NCBI GenBank assembly: GCA_002786025.1 | Contig: NHNW01000041.1 | Span: 124,001 to 188,000 of the forward strand | Direction of reading: 5' to 3' | Source: Zasmidium citrigriseum | Lineage: Eukaryota > Ascomycota > Dothideomycetes > Mycosphaerellales > Mycosphaerellaceae | Length of the DNA: 64,000 bases | Shown here: positions 11,055-21,405 of the stretch, piece by piece | Numbering within the stretch: position 1 is the stretch's first letter | Layout of the letters: each line of letters starts with the position of its first letter | The notes under the pieces: model-generated | Told to the model about the DNA's origin: nothing | Databases searched by the model: none | Seen by the model: only the letters and a program-made list of their open reading frames with translations | Program-made: the position numbers and the translations under genes

Positions 11055-12070
11055 TCACGCGGCTTGCTTTTGGGCGTGCACGGAGTAGCTCTTGAGGAAC
11101 TCTGGGTCGTTCTCGAACTCTTCCTTGAGCTGTCAAAGATGTCAGCGATGCTTCTTCCATATTTCTCGAGGGTTTAACTTACGATATCAAGGCCGCCGAC
11201 GAGCTCACCATCCACATAGACTTGAGGGAACGTTGGCCACTCGCTGAATTCCTTCAATCCTTGCCTGACCTCGTCATCGGCCAAGATGTTGAAGAAGCCG
11301 TATCTGACGCCCTTCTCGCGGAGTATGCTGACGGTCTGCCTACTGAAACCGCACTGCGGCGCAGATGGGGTGCCCTTCATGAACAGCATGACAGGAGCAG
11401 CCTTGACCAGCTCGGACAGTCTCTGGTTGAGCTCCTCCTTCGATTGCGCGCCATTGGTCTCGGGGGCCGTCTGTTGTGGTGCAGTCTGGCTATCGGGGGC
11501 ATATTTGGCCATGCCATTGCCGTTCGCCTGCTGGCTCACGCTCTGCGCTGGGGGAAGATTTGCGCCTCCAGCATTTCCACTCGCGTGCCTCTCCACCGCG
11601 CTCCTAACTTTGGCTGCATCTGTGCCAGTCACCGACTCCAGCGTCTTGCCATCCTTCTGTAGCACTACCAGTGGGACCTGCGTGACGTCGTACCGTTCGG
11701 AGACGTCTGCGACTTCCTCGGCGTCGAGAGCGAAGAAAGCTATCCGCGGAGGGTTCGTGACTTGGTATGTAGTGGCGAGGGTAGTGAGAATGGTGTTCAT
11801 TTGCTTGCATGGCTCAGCCCACGGCGCGTGGAAGTAGATGACGGCCAGGCATGACGATGGGAGTTGCGAGATGTGGTGATTGAATTCTTGCTCTGTGGCG
11901 ATGGGCGTGAGCGAGCAGGGAGTGCCCGCCATGGGTACGATGTGGCTTCGGGGAGGTATATTGGCGGTATTGATTGAAGTTCGTGAAGGTTGTCTCGAAG
12001 TTGTCGTGGAAGTCGTTGTTGTTGTCGAGGGTTGAGTTGAGTTCGATGTCGTGCTTTGAGGTTTTGTCAT
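11055..12070 (-). CDS. grx3: Monothiol glutaredoxin with thioredoxin domain (Grx3/Grx4 type)
   Basis: Cytosolic/nuclear iron-sulphur carrier and iron-sensing regulator. Model: complement(join(11055..11129, 11183..12070)), 320 aa; the 53-bp intron has GTAAGT and CAG ends. An N-terminal Ser/Thr-rich region of about 46 residues is followed by a thioredoxin-like domain with the degenerate site WAEPC. A linker then leads to a glutaredoxin domain with MKGTPSAPQCGFSRQ, which holds the CGFS cluster-ligating motif, and the glutathione-binding part WPTFPQVYVDGELVGG. Start choice is open: ATGs lie at 12088 and 12070, and at 11932, where the family-typical N-terminus (MAGTPCSLTPIATEQEF) begins. Downstream of 11932 the length fits the family best. 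It is divergent from RPF2 over a shared promoter. Confidence 0.85.
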
Positions 12071-12309
12071 GCGCGGGCACTTGACCATTCGCCCGCCGCT
12101 CGCAACTCTCGGCTTTCCTGATTTAAGGTTAGATATCGATAGCTTCCCTAGCGCCTTCAAATTCCGCCGTAGCTTGGAATTTCTGGTCGCAAGACCGTCT
12201 CCCAGCCGACAACATCGAAAAGCGACTTCTCGCAACGACCAACGGCACAGCACCTCACGAACGGACTGGAGAGAGGCCTAACGATCATTTGATTCGCCTC
12301 ACCGCAACC
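12071..12309. promoter_or_regulatory. Shared bidirectional promoter, glutaredoxin / RPF2
   Basis: Only 239 bp separate the two start codons when 12070 is used for the glutaredoxin. I see no clear TATA box. If the glutaredoxin starts at 11932 the space is 377 bp. Confidence 0.5.
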
Positions 12310-13362
12310 ATGCTCCCGATCCGCGAAATCAAGCCCAAAAACGCCCGCACAAAACGCTACCTCGACAACAAGGGCCCCCAAAATGTCGAAAACCCACGGA
12401 CGACCCTCTTCCTACGCTACACCTCCGCCTCCGAAGTCATCCAGCTCGTACTACGAGACATCCACTCGCTCAAACGCCCGCTATGCATAAAGTTCGACAA
12501 GAAGAACGACATCCACCCCTTCGAAGACGCCTCCTCGCTCGAATTCTTTTCGGACAAGAACGATGCCTCACTCATGGTCTACGCGAGCCATAGCAAGAAG
12601 AGACCGCACGCGTTGACCTTCATGCGATTCTTCGATTTCAAGGTGCTGGATATGATGGAGCTGTTGGTGGATGTGGAGACTTTCCGATCGCTGTCGCAAT
12701 TCAAGAATGCAAAGACTGCTGTAGGACTAAAGCCGTTGTTGGCGTTCTCGGGCAGCGCGTTCGAGTCGCCGACGGCGAATGCGTATACCCTGGCGAAGAG
12801 CATTTTTCTGGATTTGTTCAAGGGCCCGGATGTAGGGAATGTGGATGTGGAGGGTTTGCAGTACATGATCCATTTCTCGGCGGATGAGGAGGAGAATGAG
12901 AATGTGAAGCCTATGATTCATATGCGGTGCTATCTCATTAAGACGAAGAAGAGCGGTGGTAGTCTGCCCAAGGTCGATGTGGAGGAGATGGGTCCGAGGA
13001 TAGATTTCAGAGTGGGTAGGATCAAGGAGGCCGATCCGGAGATGTGGAAGGAGGCTATGCGGAAGCCGAAGAACTTGGAGGTGAGTTTACAGCCCCGATC
13101 GGGAGAGTATGAAGACAATGCTAATGATGATTTGTTACAGCCCAAGACGAAGAAGAACATCGAAACGGATCCAATCGGCGACAAGGTCGGCCGAATCCAC
13201 ATGGGAAAACAAGACCTCAGCCAGCTGCAGACGAGGAAGATGAAGGGTCTCAAGCGCAGTCGAGACGTGGTCGACGAGGACTTCGACGACGCGATGGAAG
13301 GTGCTTCAGAAGATGGCGGCGTGGCGGTGGAGACAGACAAGAAGGTCAAGCTCAGCGATTGA
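12310..13362 (+). CDS. rpf2: Ribosome biogenesis protein Rpf2 (Brix domain)
   Basis: Partner of Rrs1; loads the 5S RNP into 60S precursors in the nucleolus. Model: join(12310..13080, 13141..13362), 330 aa. The protein opens MLPIREIKPKNARTKRYL, continues through a Brix domain (about residues 28-235; FDKKNDIHPFED is a family hallmark) and ends in the conserved tail GDKVGRIHMGKQDLSQLQTR. A 60-bp segment (13081-13140) has a GTGAGT donor, a GCTAATG branch-like site and an ACAG acceptor. It is a multiple of three with no stop, so the frame is open through it. I treat it as an intron because removal gives PKNLEPKTKKNIETDPIGD, which matches the family across the junction. Retention would add 20 residues. 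Confidence 0.9.
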   Translation: MLPIREIKPKNARTKRYLDNKGPQNVENPRTTLFLRYTSASEVIQLVLRDIHSLKRPLCIKFDKKNDIHPFEDASSLEFFSDKNDASLMVYASHSKKRPHALTFMRFFDFKVLDMMELLVDVETFRSLSQFKNAKTAVGLKPLLAFSGSAFESPTANAYTLAKSIFLDLFKGPDVGNVDVEGLQYMIHFSADEEENENVKPMIHMRCYLIKTKKSGGSLPKVDVEEMGPRIDFRVGRIKEADPEMWKEAMRKPKNLEVSLQPRSGEYEDNANDDLLQPKTKKNIETDPIGDKVGRIHMGKQDLSQLQTRKMKGLKRSRDVVDEDFDDAMEGASEDGGVAVETDKKVKLSD

Positions 13363-14136
13363 TTCCGCGGCCGTGAGTTTGATCTTTGATCCTTGATCCT
13401 GCAAGCGTTCTAGCGTGGCGTTCGGTTGGTGAGCAAAAGATGTCATTCGAGGGCGATGGGGACTTTGAACTTGCTTGTCATTACTAAGTGAACAGTGCTA
13501 GACTTCAGTAAGACTGTACAACAAGAGCGGATGTTGCTGAACGACTAATGCACTGGTATTGGTATCACATAGTTAATCTATCTCTACAAACCCCAACCAA
13601 GAAAGACGCATCCACTCCCATACCCATTTCCTTCGCCTCTCGTGTCAAACTGGAGAGAACGTACAACAGACAGCCACCAAAAAATGGCTGAAGTGTCCAC
13701 CGGTCCCCCCTTTCAAATGTGCATGGACGCGGGCAAAAAAGAAAGTCGCTTCTGATTGACACATGAAAAAGCACTCAACACACGACCGCTAAAAACAGTG
13801 ATAAGAACAAGGTTGCTGATTCTTTCGCCCCTTTTTGCTGGTACAATACAGCCGGCCGACCTGGTAAACGCCACCTGTCGAAAAACGAACGCCCTCGAGG
13901 TCGTACGCCGTCCGTTCGGATCCCTCGTATGCATGGTGTGAAGAAGAGTGTCGACGTCTGTGTGCAACAAAAGGTGATGGTTGTTTCGCTCAAACGATAT
14001 GAGAAGCAGGGGAAGACGATCGTGCTCTTTGACGTTCCCGGTCCCTTCGTGTATCCTCGTTGGTCTCTCTCCGAGCAGCATTGACTCGTCCAGTCGTATA
14101 ATGGATTTGGTCCCGCCAGGTCTTGCCGAGACTCGC
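13363..14136. other. Convergent intergenic region
   Basis: This lies between the 3' ends of RPF2 (+) and MNN10 (-). It contains no supported gene and carries the two 3' untranslated regions. Confidence 0.5.
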
Positions 14137-15776
14137 TTACTGCTGTTGCTGCTGCTCAGCTTTCTCCTTCTGCTGGGCCTCCATGGCTGCCTGGTCGCGC
14201 TTGGCCCGGTCTTTCTTCTTCCTCTCGTTCCAGCTGTCCGAGATCCAGTCCTTGAACTTTTCCCATCGATTTCGGTTCAGCTTGTTGCTGAGTTGGCGGA
14301 AGTTGTACATCTCGCCCCAGCAATCTCGGCCCCATTCGCATCCGGCCATGTTGACCAAGAAGTCTCTCTCTTTCTCCTGGTAGTGGATCCCTTGGATTCC
14401 GCACTCTTTCATATCGTCCCCAATCTTTAATGCCTTGCAGCCTCCTTCAGGCAGCCCGCGGTCATCGCCGCAAGCACCATTCGGGAAAGCGTTGACTTTC
14501 CTCTGGGGAACAAATGCCACATGGGGCCGTATCCATGGCTGGTTGGTGTATATGTACTCCAGTGCATCTTGTTCCTTGTGTTCCCATTCCATATGTCGCT
14601 GCTCGTAGAACACTGGATCCCACCAGATGTCGAGTATTCTGTCGGTCCAGGGGCTTCTCTTCACGAAAAAGGAGCCCAGGTTGAAACCACCACAATCCTG
14701 GGGCACGATCAAATTGACGCTCTCGGGCTTGCCATCACCGACCGGTGACGTGCTCTCGGGATCTAGGTAATTGGCGAATTGGGGCGCATTTGGATCGCCT
14801 GACGTGCCATTCGGAGGATGCTGGATCTTCAGCGGGTTGTAGACATTGATGTCGCGATACGTGTTGCGGTTGAGATCCTTGAATATGTGGTTCTGAAGAG
14901 AGTAGCTCGGTTCCATGATGAATGTGTTGAGGTCAAGCCACCAAAACCTGTGAAAAGTCAGTAATGTTGCTTCCCGGGTAGTTTGCGAAACTTACCATTC
15001 AGCATGCGGATACTTCTTCATGGCATTCCTAATGACGTCCACTTTCTCCCAGCTTTCTCTCCACTCGTGGGCATATCTCTTCTTGGTGCTCATGTCGACG
15101 ATATCCAATTCGTAGCCCCACCTTGCAGCATATCGCTTCTTGTTCTTAACACTGTCTCTTTCAATGGCCCATTCTCTGGCACCCTTCCACTCCATCACAC
15201 CACCTCCTTGATTTGCACCAAGTATCAAGACGAACTTCGAGCCGCCTCCTAGCCATGAGGTTCTTCGATACCAGAAAGTGATGGCTAGCCACGTGTCAGC
15301 GCGCGATGTATATGAAGGCCTGTAATGTACTCACATTCGCTACACCACCACAACACCAGGAAGATGCCCAAGATGAGTAGTGCCAGATATTTCCGTCTCC
15401 TAGACAGTAATAGGCCTACTCGTCTCGGAATGTCTCCCAACCCTGCACGTCCGCTGTCTCTGCCCGGCCTCCCTCGACCCAATTTCTCCTTTTCAGCGTA
15501 CCGGTCTTCTTGTCCGCCGTGTGCGAACAGCGGTAAGCTCATCGACATTTTCCGTACTCGATTGAAAAAGCCTTGATTTTGGCTTTGATATCTTGGGTAT
15601 CCGTTCACCCTCTCGCTATTTGCTTTTGCGCTTGCCCATGTCACGCCGTGGCCCCCGTTCATGCTCGGGCTCACACTTCGTAATCTGCCCCCGTTCGTGT
15701 CTTCAAATGGGGTAGTGAGGCCCGGTGACGACCACCCGCCATCACGCCGGGGACTGGGCGAGCGGTCCAACGACAT
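14137..15776 (-). CDS. mnn10: Golgi alpha-1,6-mannosyltransferase Mnn10 (GT34 family)
   Basis: Type II Golgi membrane enzyme that extends the alpha-1,6 mannan backbone of N-glycans with the M-Pol complex. Model: complement(join(14137..14947, 14996..15284, 15335..15776)), 513 aa. The two introns are 48 and 50 bp; one has a GCTGAC branch site. The Ser/Pro-rich cytosolic tail starts MSLDRSPSPRRDGGWSSPGL, which is the start I recognise from fungal orthologues. The frame is open another 64 codons upstream but only from a GTG. One membrane segment, ALLILGIFLVLWW, precedes a GT34 domain with VLILGANQGGGVMEW and FWWLDLNTFIMEPSYSLQ. The C-terminus is Gln/Lys-rich. Confidence 0.9.
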
Positions 15777-17414
15777 GTGATCTCGATCGTCCTCCTCGAT
15801 AAAGGGCGTGGTTCCCAGCTGAGCCTTGGTGGGCGAGGTGGTGGTACTCAGTTGCGTGCGTGGGTGGCCGTCTAACACATGGAGACTGGCGCGGGAGGTC
15901 CTTCGGCGATGGCCTGAGCTGGATTTGGCGGCCTCTGCACCGGAGGCGGGCGAGTACGAGGATGCCACTTTTGCGCGGTGTATGCGACGTCACGGCCGGA
16001 TGGGCCAGCGATCAGGCGGTAATCTGCGAGGAATGCGGCGGGCGTGGAGGTGGTGGCCGCAGTCAGCGCAGGACAGGCTGCGCTAAGGTGCTGCGGGCTG
16101 CGGTTGTTGGCGAGCGAGTAAGGCAGACCGCCGCTGTGCTGTCTCGCAGCAGTCCCGAAACGAAGAATCGATGGCCGGGGCGCGGTGTGTGAGGCAGCGG
16201 AGAGCAGTGCCGGGGAGGAAGAGGGCGGCGGCGTCGATGGCCGCACGTGAAATGGTAGAGAAAGGGATGCTGGCCAGAAGACGAGCGGACAGTTACCGCA
16301 GGGCCGGCGCTGCTTTGCTGGACGTGTTATCTTTCGCACGCTGCGCAGCAATTCGCATTCGTCCAGCCGCAGTGGAGCCGGGCAGGTAGTTGGTCAATTG
16401 ATTGATGGGAATTGATTGAGCAAGGTCTCTTCACACTTGTGTCCCATCGAAAGGAGCGGCCAGATGTTCCTGGATTTGATAACGCGGACCCACGCTCCAC
16501 GCTGCAGACGGGATCCCTGGTGGACTTTTGAGTTCTCGTCCCGTTATTCTTTCTGGGAAAGGCCGACTCTCTCTACGAATCTACGTCTTACAGTGCGCCA
16601 GAACAGCTGTTCGTTCCCTCATCACCAACACGCGCTATTGGCAAACCTCTCGTATTACTAGCCGTCGTTACGGCTGCAAGTGGATGACTGTGCCATGCGG
16701 CTATTCACTACATCACGACATACGACCTGGACGTCTCCGCCATCTTGGGTAGAGCTGAAATCTCAGCCAGCCGTTCTCCTTGGCCTCGCCCACCACCGGA
16801 CCGTTATTAGAGGGTGAACGCCGGATGACTGATGGCCCAAAACCCCTGGGCGGTACCTGAACCGGCCTTCCTATGCCTTGAAATCGGCATGTATCACCTC
16901 AGGGGCCCGGGGTAATTTCGACTGTCTGTGATCGACTGGATGAAACTCGAAGTAGCCCGGTCGTCGCCCATTATTTCATCATCACATCTGATACACCTCT
17001 TCGGCTGTGCCAGTAGTCAGCAGCACGCAATTGCCAACACCGACTCGTATCTGATGTACGGACGCCATGCATTCGTAAAATAGATGTGAAGATTCCTTCA
17101 ACCACCGAAGGATTCGGCCGTCCCCTTCAGGCAAGGCGTCTCATTTCAACTTCCACCGCAGCTGTCCAACGACCGGATCTCGACTGAAGATTGTACGACC
17201 AAGCAAACGACAAGCTTACGGAAGTCGGTGTGCAACAATGTAGCGGAGAATTTTTTGTCAATGCGAGTATGCTGGTAGCTGGAGTAGCTGACATGGTCGT
17301 TGCTTTTGAAGCAGTGTAGCGCGCGGTGTCGCCGACATGTTGGGCCTGTCTTCCCTTCGCAAGTGCCAACTCAATGTAACCGGCAAACAACATCCCCGCT
17401 TCTCCACATCCTCA
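15777..17414. other. Long intergenic region (1.6 kb)
   Basis: This is the MNN10 promoter followed by about 1.3 kb without a supported gene. Open frames near 15860-16390 overlap MNN10 or its promoter on both strands, with biased Arg/Ala composition typical of shadows in GC-rich DNA. Confidence 0.4.
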
Positions 17415-17995
17415 TCAATTGAACGAGACCTTGAACTTGTTGTAACCTGTGAAGAGAGCAATTGGACTCGGCTCGCTGCCGATAAGCTCAATGTTGACGT
17501 CGATGGCAGCACGCCGATATGAGCCCTCCCAGAATCCTAGATCGCAACTGCTCACTTGTCGAGGTGAGATGCGTTAGCGAGATCTGACTTTCATGCGAAC
17601 AATTTTGGTCCTTGACACTTACTCATCAGCATCGACTTCATTCGTTTCCTCTGCGCGCTGCCTATAGCCTCGATCCACTTCCTCGGGCAGGGCACTCCGT
17701 AGCAGTGCAGCATCTCGAAGGCATTGGAGGCATAGAATGCTGGCAGAGCTTCTGTTCGTAGTAGTCGACATGTTCGAGTTATAGCTGGTTGCTGCGTTAT
17801 GGCCATTTGGTCCTTGAGTTTCGGCTCCCTGCCAACACGTATGGGAGCTGGTTTGATGACAGCGAATTCGCACACGCGTAGCCATAGCTCTGGAGGAAGG
17901 TCAAACAGGCGGAAGGGAGTGCGAAGCTGGATCTGGTGTTGGGAGCAGAAGACATCTTCAAACTCGTCACTAAGCAGCGAGAAGTTGGCGTCCAT
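17415..17995 (-). CDS. F-box-like small fungal protein
   Basis: Model: complement(join(17415..17536, 17623..17995)), 164 aa. The 86-bp intron has a GTAAGT donor, a GCTAAC branch site and a TAG acceptor. Removing it extends the protein by an open 40-codon second exon (RFWEGSYRRAAIDV and on), with the phase closing exactly. The core LFDLPPELWLRVCEFAV is an F-box-like helix pair, followed by ITRTCRLLRTEALPAFYASN, a pattern common to large families of short Dothideomycete proteins. Such proteins are usually called F-box or 2EXR-like. No substrate domain is visible. It is divergent from the Pso2 gene. Confidence 0.65.
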
Positions 17996-18381
17996 TGTGA
18001 AAAGCGTGGTCGCGTTGAGTCGCCAGAAGGTATCGTGAGGTACAAGGTGTGGTCCTTGTTGAAGAGGAAGCCACTGTTTGAGGTCGCGAGGCGCTCAAGT
18101 CATCGATGTCCAAGAATGTGCAGCCTCAATACAATTGTGGACGACAAGCCAAGTTCGACAGATGTAAAGTGCTTGCAAATATGCTCTGTATGCTCCAAGT
18201 ATGTGCTGTGGGTGTTCATGTGAAGATAGAGGGGTCAAGTGAATGGGCTCCCAAGGTTGCTCCCTGGCGCTGCGCGCGACGTCATCTGACACGTGCAGGC
18301 GCGGAGAAGTCGCGTTCGGCTTCCCATTTGCCCTCGCTCCACGACAACTCTCATTTCTCCCACCATAGAGCCGATGATGAT
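17996..18381. promoter_or_regulatory. Divergent promoter of the F-box-like gene and PSO2
   Basis: The region contains GACGTCAT (18278-18285, a CRE/ATF-like core) and CACGTG (18290-18295, an E-box) close together, about 90-100 bp before the PSO2 start used here. The PSO2 frame is open through part of this region from an ATG at 18106, so part could be coding. The site cluster argues for promoter. Confidence 0.45.
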
Positions 18382-21090
18382 ATGTTCCGCAAGCCCAGGG
18401 ATACTGCAAGCAAGGATGTCGTAGGTCGACCACCAACACCACCAGGAACACCCGCGAAAACGCCTTTCACTCTTGCCGTTCCCCCAAGCGTTCCGCCACC
18501 CACGATGACGACGAAGACGAAGACAAGTAAATCCACACCGTTACCGACGATTGGCAGACAGGGTCCCAGTGGCAGTGCAAAGAAGTCGAATGTCAAAGGC
18601 AAGCAAAATGGAAAGGGCAACAGCAGCATTCTTAGCTTCTTCAAGAAGACCGACGGTCCCCCGGACTCTGATCCCGGCCTATTCGTCGAAGAGAGACGGT
18701 CTTCACAGCAAGAATCTCAAAGTGACGATGTTACGATGCCAGAAGAGGTTGATGCAGTCGACGACGATGCTGCACGTTTCAACGAGGCTGCTGGGTCGGT
18801 CAAGAGGAGGAGACTGAGCCATGAGGACGAGCAGAGACAGACAAGTACTCGTGGCAGTTCACCTGCAGTGGAGCTCTCGTCCGCTGGCAAAGGCTCTGCG
18901 CGCAAGACTGGTCCTTTCTTTGAAGAGTCGGACAGCGAGCAGGAGGAGGAGGAACCTCGAGCTGTGATAGGCATCGATCAAGGGCAAGAAGGAGGCCTTA
19001 TAGCAGGAGAGATGCCTGCCCAGGAGTCGCCTCCACCAAAACAGTCAGTAAATGTCCCCGGACCTTCGACAGTGCCTCAATCCAAGGGCGACGTTCCACC
19101 CTTGATCAAGGAAGAGACTAGCTACGGAATGGATCTGGCCGAATTTGGCGACTTCGCTGACTTTGACGATTTCGATGAAGATCCGTTTGAAGAGGGCGAC
19201 GAGTATCGCGAGCGAAAGTACATGGAGGAACAAGCGAGGCTTGAAGCTGAAGAGAATGAGAAAGACTACGATCCACTTCCAACGGAGGGCGACGAGGTAC
19301 AGGTCGTCAAGGCAGATCCATCCAACGGCACGCCTACTTGCCCAATATGTAACATTGGCTTAGAGGGTGTCAGCGAGCAGGATGCTGGAGTTCATGTGAA
19401 CAATTGTCTGGACGGCAAGCCCACACCCTTACCAGGTCCCAAAACGAATTCAGCCCCTACTTCTGCTGCACCCAAATCTGAGAACATTGGATCAGTCAAT
19501 CAATACAAACGTCCAGCTCGTCCACCAAAGCCTGGTCAGGCCAATCCATTCACACTTGGTCAGGCCAACACCAATGGAGGTTCTGCGTTTAACAAACTCA
19601 TGTCTGGCCACGCTGAGGATGCTGCTTGGGCGGAGGCAGCTGCGGCAGAACATTCTTCACGAGGGAAACCCTCATATCAACGTACTTGTCCCTTCTACAA
19701 GATTCTCCCTGGCCTGTTCATCTGCGTGGATGCGTTCAGGTACGGAGCTGTTCAGGGCTGCAAAGCGTACTTCTTGAGCCATTTCCACAGTGATCATTAC
19801 GTGGGCCTAACAGCAAGCTGGAACCATGGGCCAATCTACTGCTCAAAGGTGACTGCAAATCTGGTGCGGCAGCAATTGCGAGTTGATCCTCAGTACGTCG
19901 TACCCCTTGAATTCGAAAAGACCGTCGAGGTTCCGGGCACGAAGGGAGTGAAGGTCACGATGATCAGCGCGAATCACTGCCCTGGTAGCTCGCTCTACCT
20001 CTTCGAGAAAGTGGTCGGCAAGAAGCAGAATGGCGAACCACGGCTACAGCGCATTTTGCATTGCGGCGACTTCAGAGCTTGCAGAGCGCACGTCCAGCAT
20101 CCACTACTCATGCCTGAAGTGCAGGACAAAGTCTCTGGCAAGTCTAGAGAGCAGAAGCTCGATGTCTGCTATCTTGACACCACTTACTTGAATCCGAAGT
20201 ACGCATTTCCGAGTCAGACCTCGGTTATCAAAGCTTGCGCAGACATGTGCGTCTGCTTAAGTAAAGATACGCCGGACGAAGATGACGGATGGGAGCAAAT
20301 GAAGCGACAGCGTGCCGGAGAAGGGATGACCAAGTTCGTGCGCAAGGAGTCCAATACTGAGATCAAGACAGAGCCCGAGGACGAGGAGACCGCTGACGAC
20401 TTGAAAATCGAGAAGAATCCTCATGCCAGCCAACAAATCCTGTCATCGGCGAATGATAAGAAAGGCCGTGGCCGCCTGCTGGTCGTTGTCGGCACCTATA
20501 GCATAGGTAAGGAACGGATTTGTCTCGGGATTGCGAAGGCTCTCAATTCCAAGATCTATGCGCCTCCGTCGAAGCAACGCATCGTGGCCGCCCTAGAAGA
20601 TCCGGAGCTGGATGAACGCATGACGAACAACCCTCGTGAGGCTCAAGTGCATATGACACCGCTTTTCGAGATTCGCGCGGAAACCTTGGACGACTATCTC
20701 AAAGACTTCTTTCCGCACTTCACTCGCGCAGTCGGCTTCAGGCCCAGCGGCTGGAACTACAAACCACCCAACAGCCGCTTCACGGAAAGCCCACTTGTAC
20801 AGACCGTGTTGCATTCGGACAATTGGAAGAGCACCTTCAGCATGAAGGAACTTGTACCTCAGCGTGGAAGCTCTAGTCGTGCGAGCTGTTTTGGCGTTCC
20901 ATACAGTGAGCACTCAAGCTTCCGTGAGCTTACCATGTTCTGCTGTGCATTGCGTATTGACAAGATCATTCCAACTGTAAATGTGGGCAGTGCGAAGAGT
21001 CGTGAGAGGATGAAAGCTTGGTGTGATCGCTGGGCAGCTGAAAGGAGGAAGAATGGATTGTACAAATTGCCTGAGGATGGGAGGTGGTGA
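18382..21090 (+). CDS. pso2: DNA interstrand cross-link repair nuclease Pso2/Snm1
   Basis: Metallo-beta-lactamase/beta-CASP 5'-exonuclease acting on DNA interstrand cross-links in the nucleus; 902 aa, no intron. The start at 18382 (MFRKPRDTASK) is chosen because the open extension from 18106 overlaps promoter-like sequence. Near residue 81, NSSILSFFKK resembles a PCNA-interacting motif with N in place of Q. Near residue 320, CPICN...HVNNC fits a UBZ4-type ubiquitin-binding zinc finger. The nuclease core has HFHSDH near residue 467, ISANHCPGSSLYLF and HCGDFRACR. The beta-CASP part carries GTYSIGKERICLGIAKAL and FGVPYSEHSSFRELTMFC. An acidic insertion lies inside the beta-CASP region. Confidence 0.92.
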   Translation: MFRKPRDTASKDVVGRPPTPPGTPAKTPFTLAVPPSVPPPTMTTKTKTSKSTPLPTIGRQGPSGSAKKSNVKGKQNGKGNSSILSFFKKTDGPPDSDPGLFVEERRSSQQESQSDDVTMPEEVDAVDDDAARFNEAAGSVKRRRLSHEDEQRQTSTRGSSPAVELSSAGKGSARKTGPFFEESDSEQEEEEPRAVIGIDQGQEGGLIAGEMPAQESPPPKQSVNVPGPSTVPQSKGDVPPLIKEETSYGMDLAEFGDFADFDDFDEDPFEEGDEYRERKYMEEQARLEAEENEKDYDPLPTEGDEVQVVKADPSNGTPTCPICNIGLEGVSEQDAGVHVNNCLDGKPTPLPGPKTNSAPTSAAPKSENIGSVNQYKRPARPPKPGQANPFTLGQANTNGGSAFNKLMSGHAEDAAWAEAAAAEHSSRGKPSYQRTCPFYKILPGLFICVDAFRYGAVQGCKAYFLSHFHSDHYVGLTASWNHGPIYCSKVTANLVRQQLRVDPQYVVPLEFEKTVEVPGTKGVKVTMISANHCPGSSLYLFEKVVGKKQNGEPRLQRILHCGDFRACRAHVQHPLLMPEVQDKVSGKSREQKLDVCYLDTTYLNPKYAFPSQTSVIKACADMCVCLSKDTPDEDDGWEQMKRQRAGEGMTKFVRKESNTEIKTEPEDEETADDLKIEKNPHASQQILSSANDKKGRGRLLVVVGTYSIGKERICLGIAKALNSKIYAPPSKQRIVAALEDPELDERMTNNPREAQVHMTPLFEIRAETLDDYLKDFFPHFTRAVGFRPSGWNYKPPNSRFTESPLVQTVLHSDNWKSTFSMKELVPQRGSSSRASCFGVPYSEHSSFRELTMFCCALRIDKIIPTVNVGSAKSRERMKAWCDRWAAERRKNGLYKLPEDGRW

Positions 21091-21405
21091 ACGGACGAGA
21101 TGGACAGAATTGCAACAAGACCCTGTATGCAGGCTACGAAGACATTGTAGAATCCAGCTCGAACTTCTTGAGTTTTTCCAATCAGAACTAGTCTCGCGAC
21201 CGGCAAGTGAATCTCTAGCGATCTTCGTGCACGTGACCTGACGTTCAGTTGCCGCTGATTGGCTGGCGACACACATCTACCTTCATGTGAGACGATCAAC
21301 TTCAACTGCATCTTCCAAAAAACTTTGTGAACATCATCGAGTTTGAACCTACAACGTGAGTGCTATCATCGCGCCAGATAATTACAGCATCGCTGACTCT
21401 CGTAG
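21091..21405. promoter_or_regulatory. Promoter of the CSN4 gene
   Basis: It contains CACGTGAC at 21230-21237, a bHLH-type site about 170 bp before the CSN4 ATG. There is no gene in this stretch. Confidence 0.4.
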
